This document shows, piece by piece, positions 19,363 through 30,297 of a DNA stretch of 64,000 nucleotides (the stretch's first letter is position 1; every line of letters begins with the position of its first letter). The DNA comes from Phorcus lineatus (taxonomy: Eukaryota; Mollusca; Gastropoda; Trochida; Trochidae). The notes below the pieces were generated by a model. It did not search any database. It was not told where the DNA came from and saw nothing but the letters and a program-made list of their open reading frames with translations. The position numbers and the translations under genes are program-made. The DNA is taken from assembly GCA_921293015.1 (NCBI GenBank), contig OV121082.1, positions 51,232,971 through 51,296,970 on the forward strand, read 5' to 3'.

Positions 19363-19872
19363 TTAGTCCCTAACATTTAAACACAGTCCTTGTTTCAGCA
19401 GTAACTGCAGCATCGTCGTCCTTCTTTTGGATGATAGGTTGTCAGGCTCTGTCAAGTTGCTTTGGGCTTTTTTCCTGGGCGATCTGTTTTTCCTAACAAA
19501 TGTAACTCTTCGTGGACTGAATCGTCTGAATACGTCAGTGTCCTTTTTAATTTTCTTGAGGGGACTACCGCAGGAATCCTCTGTCTTCTTCAAAGTTTGA
19601 AGCAATAGCCTGCTCTTGCGTCTTTCTTCTTCTCCCTTCTCACTTTCTAAGGTCATATGAACTTTTTTCTGAATATAACCATGGTCGATACTTGAACATT
19701 TGGCCGGCTCAACGTTTGCCAGTTCCTTTGATGTGATGAATGATAGAAGATGTTCTATGGTATGGTTAAGAATGTTGGTTGACGTGTGTTCAAAACTGTC
19801 GTGTTCTTCGTCATCATCGCTCATTGAGTAGTTAACTAGAGGAAAGTAATCTTCATGAAATGAAATATCCAT
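19363..19872 (-). CDS. 169-aa minus-strand array protein, reference copy (unknown family, RVxF motif)
   Basis: Not recognised. From the first ATG: a block F5-x-E-x4-L12-V-N-Y-S16; an acidic run S18-DDDEEHD; a helical, charged middle; then P104-LKKIKKD111, V114-F-R-R-F-S119 and R122-V-T-F125, followed by a basic tail. RVTF fits the protein phosphatase 1 docking consensus ([RK]-[VI]-x-[FW]) with basic flanks, so a PP1-targeting role is possible. No signal peptide or membrane segment; no intron. The frame stays open 20 codons upstream to a TTG at 19930-19932, but that lies at the start site expected from the TATA box. The ATG used here has G at -3 and +4. One unit (27150) has a stop in the upstream stretch. 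This copy differs from consensus at 58 (Lys), 100 (Ser) and 139 (Asn). Confidence 0.82.
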   Translation of the reverse strand: MDISFHEDYFPLVNYSMSDDDEEHDSFEHTSTNILNHTIEHLLSFITSKELANVEPAKCSSIDHGYIQKKVHMTLESEKGEEERRKSRLLLQTLKKTEDSCGSPLKKIKKDTDVFRRFSPRRVTFVRKNRSPRKKAQSNLTEPDNLSSKRRTTMLQLLLKQGLCLNVRD

Positions 19873-19959
19873 ACCAAATGTTACAGATGGATTTGCACAC
19901 AGACAAAAGTACGATTTCGAGGTTATTTCCAATGAGATGGCAATAATTCTTGTTCTAGT

Positions 19960-19969
19960 CTTTTATATA
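19960..19969 (-). promoter_or_regulatory. TATA box of the minus gene
   Basis: TATATAAAAG on the minus strand. A start about 30-34 nt downstream falls at 19933-19938, where TCATT resembles an initiator. This leaves a ~60-nt leader before the ATG at 19872 and is the main argument against starting translation at the upstream TTG. Confidence 0.75.
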
Positions 19970-19979
19970 AAATGATTAG

Positions 19980-20035
19980 ACACTGATTGACTTGCTCAAT
20001 AAATGTCAGGGATTCAATCAGCAACCAATCAGTGT
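19980..20035. promoter_or_regulatory. CCAAT box within an inverted repeat, minus-gene promoter
   Basis: The arms ACACTGATTG (19980-19989) and CAATCAGTGT (20026-20035) are exact inverted copies 36 bp apart. The right arm overlaps AACCAATCAG (CCAAT at 20025-20029), a good match to the NF-Y consensus, about 55-60 bp upstream of the TATA box. Conserved in every unit that keeps the minus gene. Confidence 0.5.
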
Positions 20036-20065
20036 TGAGGTATTTGGTAATTGACACGCCCACAG

Positions 20066-20067
20066 AT
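20066..20067. other. 130-bp deletion junction in the divergent region
   Basis: Only this unit lacks 130 bp found elsewhere between 'cacgcccacaga' and 'tagttagatgg'. Both flanking genes are intact, so the missing DNA is not needed for the coding regions and the small ORFs it carries in other units are unlikely to be genes. Confidence 0.8.
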
Positions 20068-20806
20068 AGTTAGATGGTTGTATACTTTCTCGTCAGAAGC
20101 AATCAATTATTTATCGGGACAATATTGGTAAAATTTGAATTTGAGTGATTTTATTTACATTGATAGTGGTTTACTATTTTCCATAGGAGGGCAACCACAT
20201 GTTTAGAGTTTAGCTCTACAACCTTTTTTACAACGCATGCTGAGTTAGGATGTCAAATGGCGGTTTCAGGGACCAACTCCAATAGTAAAGATTGTTTTTG
20301 AAGAGGATAGTTGCAATTCCTTCCGTAGTAGAGACCTGTCAAATATAGACAAATGCAATGTAAGATGTTAAGTTTGAATTGGTATCTAAAGAACTAGAAT
20401 ACCTTTCGCTAACTAGACGTGTTAAACAGCTCGAAACTTTAAAGAAGTAAAACATGTGTCTTTTACTTTGTAAACACCACAGATTGGATTTAAATTTTCG
20501 CTGAATACTTCAGTGCAAAATGTAAGGCTATATTCAAACAGAATGCTTTCTGGGATTTCTTGTTTAATCCAATCTACGTCAATCTATACAGCTACGTTAA
20601 GAGCACCAGAACCATATCATGTGTTTTCATAACAGCGGAGGCAGACAAAAGATTCCAATCTGTCTTTATTGATGCTTCTAAACGAGACTGAATGCATTTG
20701 AATAAGACTACAAACTTTCGTAAACAAGCAATGCCCTTTGGCTATGAAAAAGAATATAAAACTTTGGCATTGCTGACCTAGGTGACATATACCATTAAAC
20801 CTCAAC

Positions 20807-21454
20807 ATGAAACGCTCCTCGGACGTTATCTACACCTACTTGGATAAAAGTAAAAGCGAATTTCAAAGGATTCCAAAGTTCAACTTTTCAGAAAATGGCA
20901 ATCGATTAGTGGACTATTCTTTCACCGATGTCAGTGACAGTGATGACGACTGTAGTGAAGATGGCATTTGCAAAATTGACCCACTTCAAAAGCTTCAATC
21001 GGACTTAGTCATTTTAAAATCAAAACTGAGTAGTACGCAAAAAAACCGGTTTTCACAGTTGATGAAGTCAAAGCAGGGAGGAAGTCTGAGGATGAGAGCT
21101 TCTAGAAAGCTAAAGATTGAAGAAGACAAGGAAAAGCTAAGAAATGAAGATGTCCTGCAACGGCTGAACACTGCCTTTTCTGAAGCAAAAAGCATCCCTT
21201 TTATCGATTCTTCATCGCCGATTGTAAAGAAACTAGGTGTAAATGGCAGCAAGTCTGCGTGTCACATATTTGACACCAACAGACCTTCCAAAAAACGCAA
21301 ACTGGACATGAGTGTGCTGAAACGTTTTTCAAGAAAACACTTCAACAAAAAATCCAAGAAAAAACTTCTCCACGGGAGAGGTGAAGACATTACCCATTCA
21401 GGTTGCCTTTTTGGGCTCTTGAAAGTTTATCGACACACAGATTATCTTCAATGA
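20807..21454 (+). CDS. 215-aa array protein, copy 2
   Basis: Same protein as the reference copy. It has a silent AGG (not AGA) at Arg96. Its upstream divergent region is the shortened one (130-bp deletion), but the TATA box and the proximal promoter are unchanged. Confidence 0.85.
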   Translation: MKRSSDVIYTYLDKSKSEFQRIPKFNFSENGNRLVDYSFTDVSDSDDDCSEDGICKIDPLQKLQSDLVILKSKLSSTQKNRFSQLMKSKQGGSLRMRASRKLKIEEDKEKLRNEDVLQRLNTAFSEAKSIPFIDSSSPIVKKLGVNGSKSACHIFDTNRPSKKRKLDMSVLKRFSRKHFNKKSKKKLLHGRGEDITHSGCLFGLLKVYRHTDYLQ

Positions 21455-21871
21455 AGTCGTGTTCATTCCAGTGATGTAAATGGATGCTCATATGTTTGAC
21501 AGTGCTAATATACTGATGTTGATACCAATAAAGCATTTATATTTATTCGAGTCTCCGTCTCCTTTTTGGATATGTCCAAGGTTTTATATCAGAATGTCAA
21601 TACACGTTTTCATAATTTACTTAACCTTCTGCTGAAGTAAAACATGCATTTACACCGTGCATTCATTGACACCGTGAATGCACAAAAAAGTTGAATCAAG
21701 AATATACTTTCGATAGAAGAATGCAGTGTCAATCTGGTAGGTAACAAAAACAAATACCTTTCTCTTATCTTGAGATTGTTTTATTCAAAATCAACAATAG
21801 GTAGATAGTCAGACAAACTATAAACACATAAAGCACTTTAAACATATCAAACATAACAAAATGGGATGCAG

Positions 21872-22381
21872 TTAGTCCCTAACATTTAAACACAGTCCTT
21901 GTTTCAGCAGTAACTGCAGCATCGTCGTCCTTCTTTTGGATGATAGGTTGTCAGGCTCTGTCAACTTGCTTTGGGCTTTTTTCCTGGGCGATCTGTTTTT
22001 CCTAACAAATGTAACTCTTCGTGGACTGAATCGTCTGAATACGTCAGTGTCCTTTTTAATTTTCTTGAGGGGACTACCGCAGGAATCCTCTGTCTTCTTC
22101 AAAGTTTGAAGCAATAGCCTGCTCTTGCGTCTTTCTTCTTCTCCCTTCTCACTTTCTAAGGTCATATGAACTTTTTTCTGAATATAACCATGGTCGATAC
22201 TTGAACATTTGGCCGGCTCAACGTTTGCCAGTTCCTTTGATGTGATGAATGATAGAAGATGTTCTATGGTATGGTTAAGAATGTTGGTTGACGTGTGTTC
22301 AAAACTGTCGTGTTCTTCGTCATCATCGCTCATTGAGTAGTTAACTAGAGGAAAGTAATCTTCATGAAATGAAATATCCAT
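21872..22381 (-). CDS. 169-aa array protein, copy 3
   Basis: Intact; Lys58 and Ser100, otherwise consensus. Shares these left-side variants with the 19363 copy, so the leftmost units form a sub-lineage. Confidence 0.82.
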   Translation of the reverse strand: MDISFHEDYFPLVNYSMSDDDEEHDSFEHTSTNILNHTIEHLLSFITSKELANVEPAKCSSIDHGYIQKKVHMTLESEKGEEERRKSRLLLQTLKKTEDSCGSPLKKIKKDTDVFRRFSPRRVTFVRKNRSPRKKAQSKLTEPDNLSSKRRTTMLQLLLKQGLCLNVRD

Positions 22382-23445
22382 ACCAAATGTTACAGATGGA
22401 TTTGCACACAGACAAAAGTACGATTTCGAGGTTATTTCCAATGAGATGGCAATAATTCTTGTTCTAGTCTTTTATATAGAATGATTAGACACTGATTGAC
22501 TTGCTCAATAAATGTCAGGGATTCAATCAGCAACCAATCAGTGTTGAGGTATTTGGTAATTGACACGCCCACAGACTGATTACTTCTAAAAACATCTTGA
22601 GTCGGCCTGATCGTTTGACCCAAGGAAAACATGAACAAGCACTACTCTTCTGCGTCAATACGAACAAGGTACTGCTCCACATCATGACACCATGACATAA
22701 CCTTGTAGTTAGATGGTTGTATACCTTCTCGTCAGAAGCAATCAAAGATTTATCGGGACAATATTGGTAAAATTTGAATTTGAGTGATTTTATTTACATT
22801 GATAGTGGTTTACTATTTTCCATAGGAGGGCAACCACATGTTTAGAGTTTAGCTCTACAACCTTTTTTACAACGCATGCTGAGTTAGGATGTCAAATGGC
22901 GGTTTCAGGGACCAACTCCAATAGTAAAGATTGTTTTTGAAGAGGATAGTTGCAATTCCTTCCGTAGTAGAGACCTGTCAAATATAGACAAATGCAATGT
23001 AAGATGTTATGTTTGAATTGGTATCTAAAGAACTAGAATACCTTTCGCTAACTAGACGTGTCAAACAGCTCGAAACTTTAAAGAAGTAAAACATGTGTCT
23101 TTTACTTTGTAAACACCACAGATTGGATTTAAATTTTCGCTGAATACTTCAGTGCAAAATGTAAGGCTATATTCAAACAGAATGCTTTCTGGGATTTCTT
23201 GTTTAATCCAATCTACGTCAATCTATACAGCTACGTTAAGAGCACCAGAACCATATCATGTGTTTTCATAACAGCGGAGGCAGACAAAAGATTCCAATCT
23301 GTCTTTATTGATGCTTCTAAACGAGACTGAATGCATTTGAATAAGACTACAAACTTTCGTAAACAAGCAATGCCCTTTGGCTATGAAAAAGAATATAAAA
23401 CTTTGGCATTGCTGACCTAGGTGACATATACCATTAAACCTCAAC

Positions 23446-24093
23446 ATGAAACGCTCCTCGGACGTTATCTACACCTACTTGGATAAAAGTAAAAGCGAAT
23501 TTCAAAGGATTCCAAAGTTCAACTTTTCAGAAAATGGCAATCGATTAGTGGACTATTCTTTCACCGATGTCAGTGACAGTGATGACGACTGTAGTGAAGA
23601 TGGCATTTGCAAAATTGACCCACTTCAAAAGCTTCAATCGGACTTAGTCATTTTAAAATCAAAACTGAGTAGTACGCAAAAAAACCGGTTTTCACAGTTG
23701 ATGAAGTCAAAGCAGGGAGGAAGTCTGAGAATGAGAGCTTCTAGAAAGCTAAAGATTGAAGAAGACAAGGAAAAGCTAAGAAATGAAGATGTCCTGCAAC
23801 GGCTGAACACTGCCTTTTCTGAAGCAAAAAGCATCCCTTTTATCGATTCTTCATCGCCGATTGTAAAGAAACTAGGTGTAAATGGCAGCAAGTCTGCGTG
23901 TCACATATTTGACACCAACAGACCTTCCAAAAAACGCAAACTGGACATGAGTGTGCTGAAACGTTTTTCAAGAAAACACTTCAACAAAAAATCCAAGAAA
24001 AAACTTCTCCACGGGAGAGGTGAAGACATTACCCATTCAGGTTGCCTTTTTGGGCTCTTGAAAGTTTATCGACACACAGATTATCTTCAATGA
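23446..24093 (+). CDS. 215-aa array protein, copy 3
   Basis: Consensus protein, with AGA at Arg96. Unit of standard 2,639-bp length. Confidence 0.85.
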   Translation: MKRSSDVIYTYLDKSKSEFQRIPKFNFSENGNRLVDYSFTDVSDSDDDCSEDGICKIDPLQKLQSDLVILKSKLSSTQKNRFSQLMKSKQGGSLRMRASRKLKIEEDKEKLRNEDVLQRLNTAFSEAKSIPFIDSSSPIVKKLGVNGSKSACHIFDTNRPSKKRKLDMSVLKRFSRKHFNKKSKKKLLHGRGEDITHSGCLFGLLKVYRHTDYLQ

Positions 24094-24510
24094 AGTCGTG
24101 TTCATTCCAGTGATGTAAATGGATGCTCATATGTTTGACAGTGCTAATATACTGATGTTGATACCAATAAAGCATTTATATTTATTCGAGTCTCCGTCTC
24201 CTTTTTGGATATGTCCAAGGTTTTATATCAGAATGTCAATACACGTTTTCATAATTTACTTAACCTTCTGCTGAAGTAAAACATGCATTTACACCGTGCA
24301 TTCATTGACACCGTGAATGCACAAAAAAGTTGAATCAAGAATATACTTTCGATAGAAGAATGCAGTGTCAATCTGGTAGGTAACAAAAACAAATACCTTT
24401 CTCTTATCTTGAGATTGTTTTATTCAAAATCAACAATAGGTAGATAGTCAGACAAACTATAAACACATAAAGCACTTTAAACATATCAAACATAACAAAA
24501 TGGGATGCAG

Positions 24511-25020
24511 TTAGTCCCTAACATTTAAACACAGTCCTTGTTTCAGCAGTAACTGCAGCATCGTCGTCCTTCTTTTGGATGATAGGTTGTCAGGCTCTGT
24601 CAACTTGCTTTGGGCTTTTTTCCTGGGCGATCTGTTTTTCCTAACAAATGTAACTCTTCGTGGACTGAATCGTCTGAATACGTCAGTGTCCTTTTTAATT
24701 TTCTTGAGGGGACTACCGCAGCAATCCTCTGTCTTCTTCAAAGTTTGAAGCAATAGCCTGCTCTTGCGTCTTTCTTCTTCTCCCTTCTCACTTTCTAAGG
24801 TCATATGAACCTTTTTCTGAATATAACCATGGTCGATACTTGAACAGTTGGCCGGCTCAACGTTTGCCAGTTCCTTTGATGTGATGAATGATAGAAGATG
24901 TTCTATGGTATGGTTAAGAATGTTGGTTGACGTGTGTTCAAAACTGTCGTGTTCTTCGTCATCATCGCTCATTGAGTAGTTAACTAGAGGAAAGTAATCT
25001 TCATGAAATGAAATATCCAT
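24511..25020 (-). CDS. 169-aa array protein, copy 4
   Basis: Consensus protein (Asn58, Cys100, Ser131), first of the central series. Confidence 0.82.
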   Translation of the reverse strand: MDISFHEDYFPLVNYSMSDDDEEHDSFEHTSTNILNHTIEHLLSFITSKELANVEPANCSSIDHGYIQKKVHMTLESEKGEEERRKSRLLLQTLKKTEDCCGSPLKKIKKDTDVFRRFSPRRVTFVRKNRSPRKKAQSKLTEPDNLSSKRRTTMLQLLLKQGLCLNVRD

Positions 25021-26084
25021 ACCAAATGTTACAGATGGATTTGCACACAGACAAAAGTACGATTTCGAGGTTATTTCCAATGAGATGGCAATAATTCTTG
25101 TTCTAGTCTTTTATATAAAATGATTAGACACTGATTGACTTGCTCAATAAATGTCAGGGATTCAATCAGCAACCAATCAGTGTTGAGGTATTTGGTAATT
25201 GACACGCCCACAGACTGATTACTTCTAAAAACATCTTGAGTCGGCCTGATCGTTTGACCCAAGGAAAACATGAACAAGCACTACTCTTCTGCGTCAATAC
25301 GAACAAGGTACTGCTCCACATCATGACACCATGACATAACCTTGTAGTTAGATGGTTGTATACTTTCTCGTCAGAAGCAATCAAAGATTTATCGGGACAA
25401 TATTGGTAAAATTTGAATTTGAGTGATTTTATTTACATTGATAGTGGTTTACTATTTTCCATAGGAGGGCAACCACATGTTTAGAGTTTAGCTCTACAAC
25501 CTTTTTTACAACGCATGCTGAGTTAGGATGTCAAATGGCGGTTTCAGGGACCAACTCCAATAGTAAAGATTGTTTTTGAAGAGGATAGTTGCAATTCCTT
25601 CCGTAGTAGAGACCTGTCAAATATAGACAAATGCAATGTAAGATGTTAAGTTTGAATTGGTATCTAAAGAACTAGAATACCTTTCGCTAACTAGACGTGT
25701 CAAACAGCTCGAAACTTTAAAGAAGTAAAACATGTGTCTTTTACTTTGTAAACACCACAGATTGGATTTAAATTTTCACTGAATACTTCAGTGCAAAATG
25801 TAAGGCTATATTCAAACAGAATGCTTTCTGGGATTTCTTGTTTAATCCAATCTACGTCAATCTATACAGCTACGTTAAGAGCACCAGAACCATATCATGT
25901 GTTTTCATAACAGCGGAGGCAGACAAAAGATTCCAATCTGTCTTTATTGATGCTTCTAAACGAGACTGAATGCATTTGAATAAGACTACAAACTTTCGTA
26001 AACAAGCAATGCCCTTTGGCTATGAAAAAGAATATAAAACTTTGGCATTGCTGACCTAGGTGACATATACCATTAAACCTCAAC

Positions 26085-26732
26085 ATGAAACGCTCCTCGG
26101 ACGTTATCTACACCTACTTGGATAAAAGTAAAAGCGAATTTCAAAGGATTCCAAAGTTCAACTTTTCAGAAAATGGCAATCGATTAGTGGACTATTCTTT
26201 CACCGATGTCAGTGACAGTGATGACGACTGTAGTGAAGATGGCATTTGCAAAATTGACCCACTTCAAAAGCTTCAATCGGACTTAGTCATTTTAAAATCA
26301 AAACTGAGTAGTACGCAAAAAAACCGGTTTTCACAGTTGATGAAGTCAAAGCAGGGAGGAAGTCTGAGAATGAGAGCTTCTAGAAAGCTAAAGATTGAAG
26401 AAGACAAGGAAAAGCTAAGAAATGAAGATGTCCTGCAACGGCTGAACACTGCCTTTTCTGAAGCAAAAAGCATCCCTTTTATCGATTCTTCATCGCCGAT
26501 TGTAAAGAAACTAGGTGTAAATGGCAGCAAGTCTGCGTGTCACATATTTGACACCAACAGACCTTCCAAAAAACGCAAACTGGACATGAGTGTGCTGAAA
26601 CGTTTTTCAAGAAAACACTTCAACAAAAAATCCAAGAAAAAACTTCTCCACGGGAGAGGTGAAGACATTACCCATTCAGGTTGCCTTTTTGGGCTCTTGA
26701 AAGTTTATCGACACACAGATTATCTTCAATGA
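26085..26732 (+). CDS. 215-aa array protein, copy 4
   Basis: Consensus protein. The 3' region carries the second haplotype (cgtaacc ... gtgtaaat) instead of the first (cttaacc ... gtgtcaat), marking a switch between the two sequence classes of the array. Confidence 0.85.
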   Translation: MKRSSDVIYTYLDKSKSEFQRIPKFNFSENGNRLVDYSFTDVSDSDDDCSEDGICKIDPLQKLQSDLVILKSKLSSTQKNRFSQLMKSKQGGSLRMRASRKLKIEEDKEKLRNEDVLQRLNTAFSEAKSIPFIDSSSPIVKKLGVNGSKSACHIFDTNRPSKKRKLDMSVLKRFSRKHFNKKSKKKLLHGRGEDITHSGCLFGLLKVYRHTDYLQ

Positions 26733-27149
26733 AGTCGTGTTCATTCCAGTGATGTAAATGGATGCTCATATGTTTGACAGTGCTAATATACTGATGTTGA
26801 TACCAATAAAGCATTTATATTTATTCGAGTCTCCGTCTCCTTTTTGGATATGTCCAAGGTTTTATATCAGAATGTCAATACACGTTTTCATAATTTACGT
26901 AACCTTCTGCTGAAGTAAAACATGCATTTACACCGTGCATTCATTGACACCGTGAATGCACAAAAAAGTTGAATCAAGAATATACTTTCGATAGAAGAAT
27001 GCAGTGTAAATCTGGTAGGTAACAAAAACAAATACCTTTCTCTTATCTTGAGATTGTTTTATTCAAAATCAACAATAGGTAGATAGTCAGACAAACTATA
27101 AACACATAAAGCACTTTAAACATATCAAACATAACAAAATGGGATGCAG

Positions 27150-27659
27150 TTAGTCCCTAACATTTAAACACAGTCCTTGTTTCAGCAGTAACTGCAGCAT
27201 CGTCGTCCTTCTTTTGGATGATAGGTTGTCAGGCTCTGTCAACTTGCTTTGGGCTTTTTTCCTGGGCGATCTGTTTTTCCTAACAAATGTAACTCTTCGT
27301 GGACTGAATCGTCTGAATACGTCAGTGTCCTTTTTAATTTTCTTGAGGGGACTACCGCAGCAATCCTCTGTCTTCTTCAAAGTTTGAAGCAATAGCCTGC
27401 TCTTGCGTCTTTCTTCTTCTCCCTTCTCACTTTTTAAGGTCATATGAACTTTTTTCTGAATATAACCATGGTCGATACTTGAACAGTTGGCCGGCTCAAC
27501 GTTTGCCAGTTCCTTTGATGTGATGAATGATAGAAGATGTTCTATGGTATGGTTAAGAATGTTGGTTGACGTGTGTTCAAAACTGTCGTGTTCTTCGTCA
27601 TCATCGCTCATTGAGTAGTTAACTAGAGGAAAGTAATCTTCATGAAATGAAATATCCAT
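27150..27659 (-). CDS. 169-aa array protein, copy 5 (upstream stop fixes the start)
   Basis: Glu76 is replaced by Lys; otherwise consensus. A G-to-T change at about 27696 (plus strand) puts an in-frame stop in the stretch upstream of the ATG, while the protein from the ATG stays intact. This copy is direct support for the 169-aa start. Its unit also has a 1-bp deletion in the divergent region near 27890. Confidence 0.85.
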   Translation of the reverse strand: MDISFHEDYFPLVNYSMSDDDEEHDSFEHTSTNILNHTIEHLLSFITSKELANVEPANCSSIDHGYIQKKVHMTLKSEKGEEERRKSRLLLQTLKKTEDCCGSPLKKIKKDTDVFRRFSPRRVTFVRKNRSPRKKAQSKLTEPDNLSSKRRTTMLQLLLKQGLCLNVRD

Positions 27660-28722
27660 ACCAAATGTTACAGATGGATTTGCACACAGACAAAATTACG
27701 ATTTCGAGGTTATTTCCAATGAGATGGCAATAATTCTTGTTCTAGTCTTTTATATAAAATGATTAGACACTGATTGACTTGCTCAATAAATGTCAGGGAT
27801 TCAATCAGCAACCAATCAGTGTTGAGGTATTTGGTAATTGACACGCCCACAGACTGATTACTTCTAAAAACATCTTGAGTCGGCCTGATTTTTGACCCAA
27901 GGAAAACATGAACAAGCACTACTCTTCTGCGTCAATACGAACAAGGTACTGCTCCACATCATGACACCATGACATAACCTTGTAGTTAGATGGTTGTATA
28001 CTTTCTCGTCAGAAGCAATCAAAGATTTATCGGGACAATATTGGTAAAATTTGAATTTGAGTGATTTTATTTACATTGATAGTGGTTTACTATTTTCCAT
28101 AGGAGGGCAACCACATGTTTAGAGTTTAGCTCTACAACCTTTTTTACAACGCATGCTGAGTTAGGATGTCAAATGGCGGTTTCAGGGACCAACTCCAATA
28201 GTAAAGATTGTTTTTGAAGAGGATAGTTGCAATTCCTTCCGTAGTAGAGACCTGTCAAATATAGACAAATGCAATGTAAGATGTTAAGTTTGAATTGGTA
28301 TCTAAAGAACTAGAATACCTTTCGCTAACTAGACGTGTCAAACAGCTCGAAACTTTAAAGAAGTAAAACATGTGTCTTTTACTTTGTAAACACCACAGAT
28401 TGGATTTAAATTTTCACTGAATACTTCAGTGCAAAATGTAAGGCTATATTCAAACAGAATGCTTTCTGGGATTTCTTGTTTAATCCAATCTACGTCAATC
28501 TATACAGCTACGTTAAGAGCACCAGAACCATATCATGTGTTTTCATAACAGCGGAGGCAGACAAAAGATTCCAATCTGTCTTTATTGATGCTTCTAAACG
28601 AGACTGAATGCATTTGAATAAGACTACAAACTTTCGTAAACAAGCAATGCCCTTTGGCTATGAAAAAGAATATAAAACTTTGGCATTGCTGACCTAGGTG
28701 ACATATACCATTAAACCTCAAC

Positions 28723-29370
28723 ATGAAACGCTCCTCGGACGTTATCTACACCTACTTGGATAAAAGTAAAAGCGAATTTCAAAGGATTCCAAAGTTCAAC
28801 TTTTCAGAAAATGGCAATCGATTAGTGGACTATTCTTTCACCGATGTCAGTGACAGTGATGACGACTGTAGTGAAGATGGCATTTGCAAAATTGACCCAC
28901 TTCAAAAGCTTCAATCGGACTTAGTCATTTTAAAATCAAAACTGAGTAGTACGCAAAAAAAACGGTTTTCACAGTTGATGAAGTCAAAGCAGGGAGGAAG
29001 TCTGAGGATGAGAGCTTCTAGAAAGCTAAAGATTGAAGAAGACAAGGAAAAGCTAAGAAATGAAGATGTCCTGCAACGGCTGAACACTGCCTTTTCTGAA
29101 GCAAAAAGCATCCCTTTTATCGATTCTTCATCGCCGATTGTAAAGAAACTAGGTGTAAATGGCAGCAAGTCTGCGTGTCACATATTTGACACCAACAGAC
29201 CTTCCAAAAAACGCAAACTGGACATGAGTGTGCTGAAACGTTTTTCAAGAAAACACTTCAACAAAAAATCCAAGAAAAAACTTCTCCACGGGAGAGGTGA
29301 AGACATTACCCATTCAGGTTGCCTTTTTGGGCTCTTGAAAGTTTATCGACACACAGATTATCTTCAATGA
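28723..29370 (+). CDS. 215-aa array protein, copy 5
   Basis: Asn80 is changed to Lys by one base next to an A-run; otherwise consensus. AGG at Arg96, second 3' haplotype. Confidence 0.85.
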   Translation: MKRSSDVIYTYLDKSKSEFQRIPKFNFSENGNRLVDYSFTDVSDSDDDCSEDGICKIDPLQKLQSDLVILKSKLSSTQKKRFSQLMKSKQGGSLRMRASRKLKIEEDKEKLRNEDVLQRLNTAFSEAKSIPFIDSSSPIVKKLGVNGSKSACHIFDTNRPSKKRKLDMSVLKRFSRKHFNKKSKKKLLHGRGEDITHSGCLFGLLKVYRHTDYLQ

Positions 29371-29787
29371 AGTCGTGTTCATTCCAGTGATGTAAATGGA
29401 TGCTCATATGTTTGACAGTGCTAATATACTGATGTTGATACCAATAAAGCATTTATATTTATTCGAGTCTCCGTCTCCTTTTTGGATATGTCCAAGGTTT
29501 TATATCAGAATGTCAATACACGTTTTCATAATTTACGTAACCTTCTGCTGAAGTAAAACATGCATTTACACCGTGCATTCATTGACACCGTGAATGCACA
29601 AAAAAGTTGAATCAAGAATATACTTTCGATAGAAGAATGCAGTGTAAATCTGGTAGGTAACAAAAACAAATACCTTTCTCTTATCTTGAGATTGTTTTAT
29701 TCAAAATCAACAATAGGTAGATAGTCAGACAAACTATAAACACATAAAGCACTTTAAACATATCAAACATAACAAAATGGGATGCAG

Positions 29788-30297
29788 TTAGTCCCTAACA
29801 TTTAAACACAGTCCTTGTTTCAGCAGTAACTGCAGCATCGTCGTCCTTCTTTTGGATGATAGGTTGTCAGGCTCTGTCAACTTGCTTTGGGCTTTTTTCC
29901 TGGGCGATCTGTTTTTCCTAACAAATGTAACTCTTCGTGGACTGAATCGTCTGAATACGTCAGTGTCCTTTTTAATTTTCTTGAGGGGACTACCGCAGCA
30001 ATCCTCTGTCTTCTTCAAAGTTTGAAGCAATAGCCTGCTCTTGCGTCTTTCTTCTTCTCCCTTCTCACTTTCTAAGGTCATATGAACCTTTTTCTGAATA
30101 TAACCATGGTCGATACTTGAACAGTTGGCCGGCTCAACGTTTGCCAGTTCCTTTGATGTGATGAATGATAGAAGATGTTCTATGGTATGGTTAAGAATGT
30201 TGGTTGACGTGTGTTCAAAACTGTCGTGTTCTTCGTCATCATCGCTCATTGAGTAGTTAACTAGAGGAAAGTAATCTTCATGAAATGAAATATCCAT
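29788..30297 (-). CDS. 169-aa array protein, copy 6
   Basis: Consensus protein. The upstream divergent region has one T-to-C change (near 30431) also seen near 46184 and 62528, a marker shared by distant units. Confidence 0.82.
   Translation of the reverse strand: MDISFHEDYFPLVNYSMSDDDEEHDSFEHTSTNILNHTIEHLLSFITSKELANVEPANCSSIDHGYIQKKVHMTLESEKGEEERRKSRLLLQTLKKTEDCCGSPLKKIKKDTDVFRRFSPRRVTFVRKNRSPRKKAQSKLTEPDNLSSKRRTTMLQLLLKQGLCLNVRD

Noticed and set aside
22432..22745. Overlapping 68- and 72-codon minus-strand ORFs in the divergent region
   Set aside because: Largely deleted in the 18298 unit, shortened by the 27-bp deletion in three units and missing in short units, with no sign of selection; they overlap each other in two frames.
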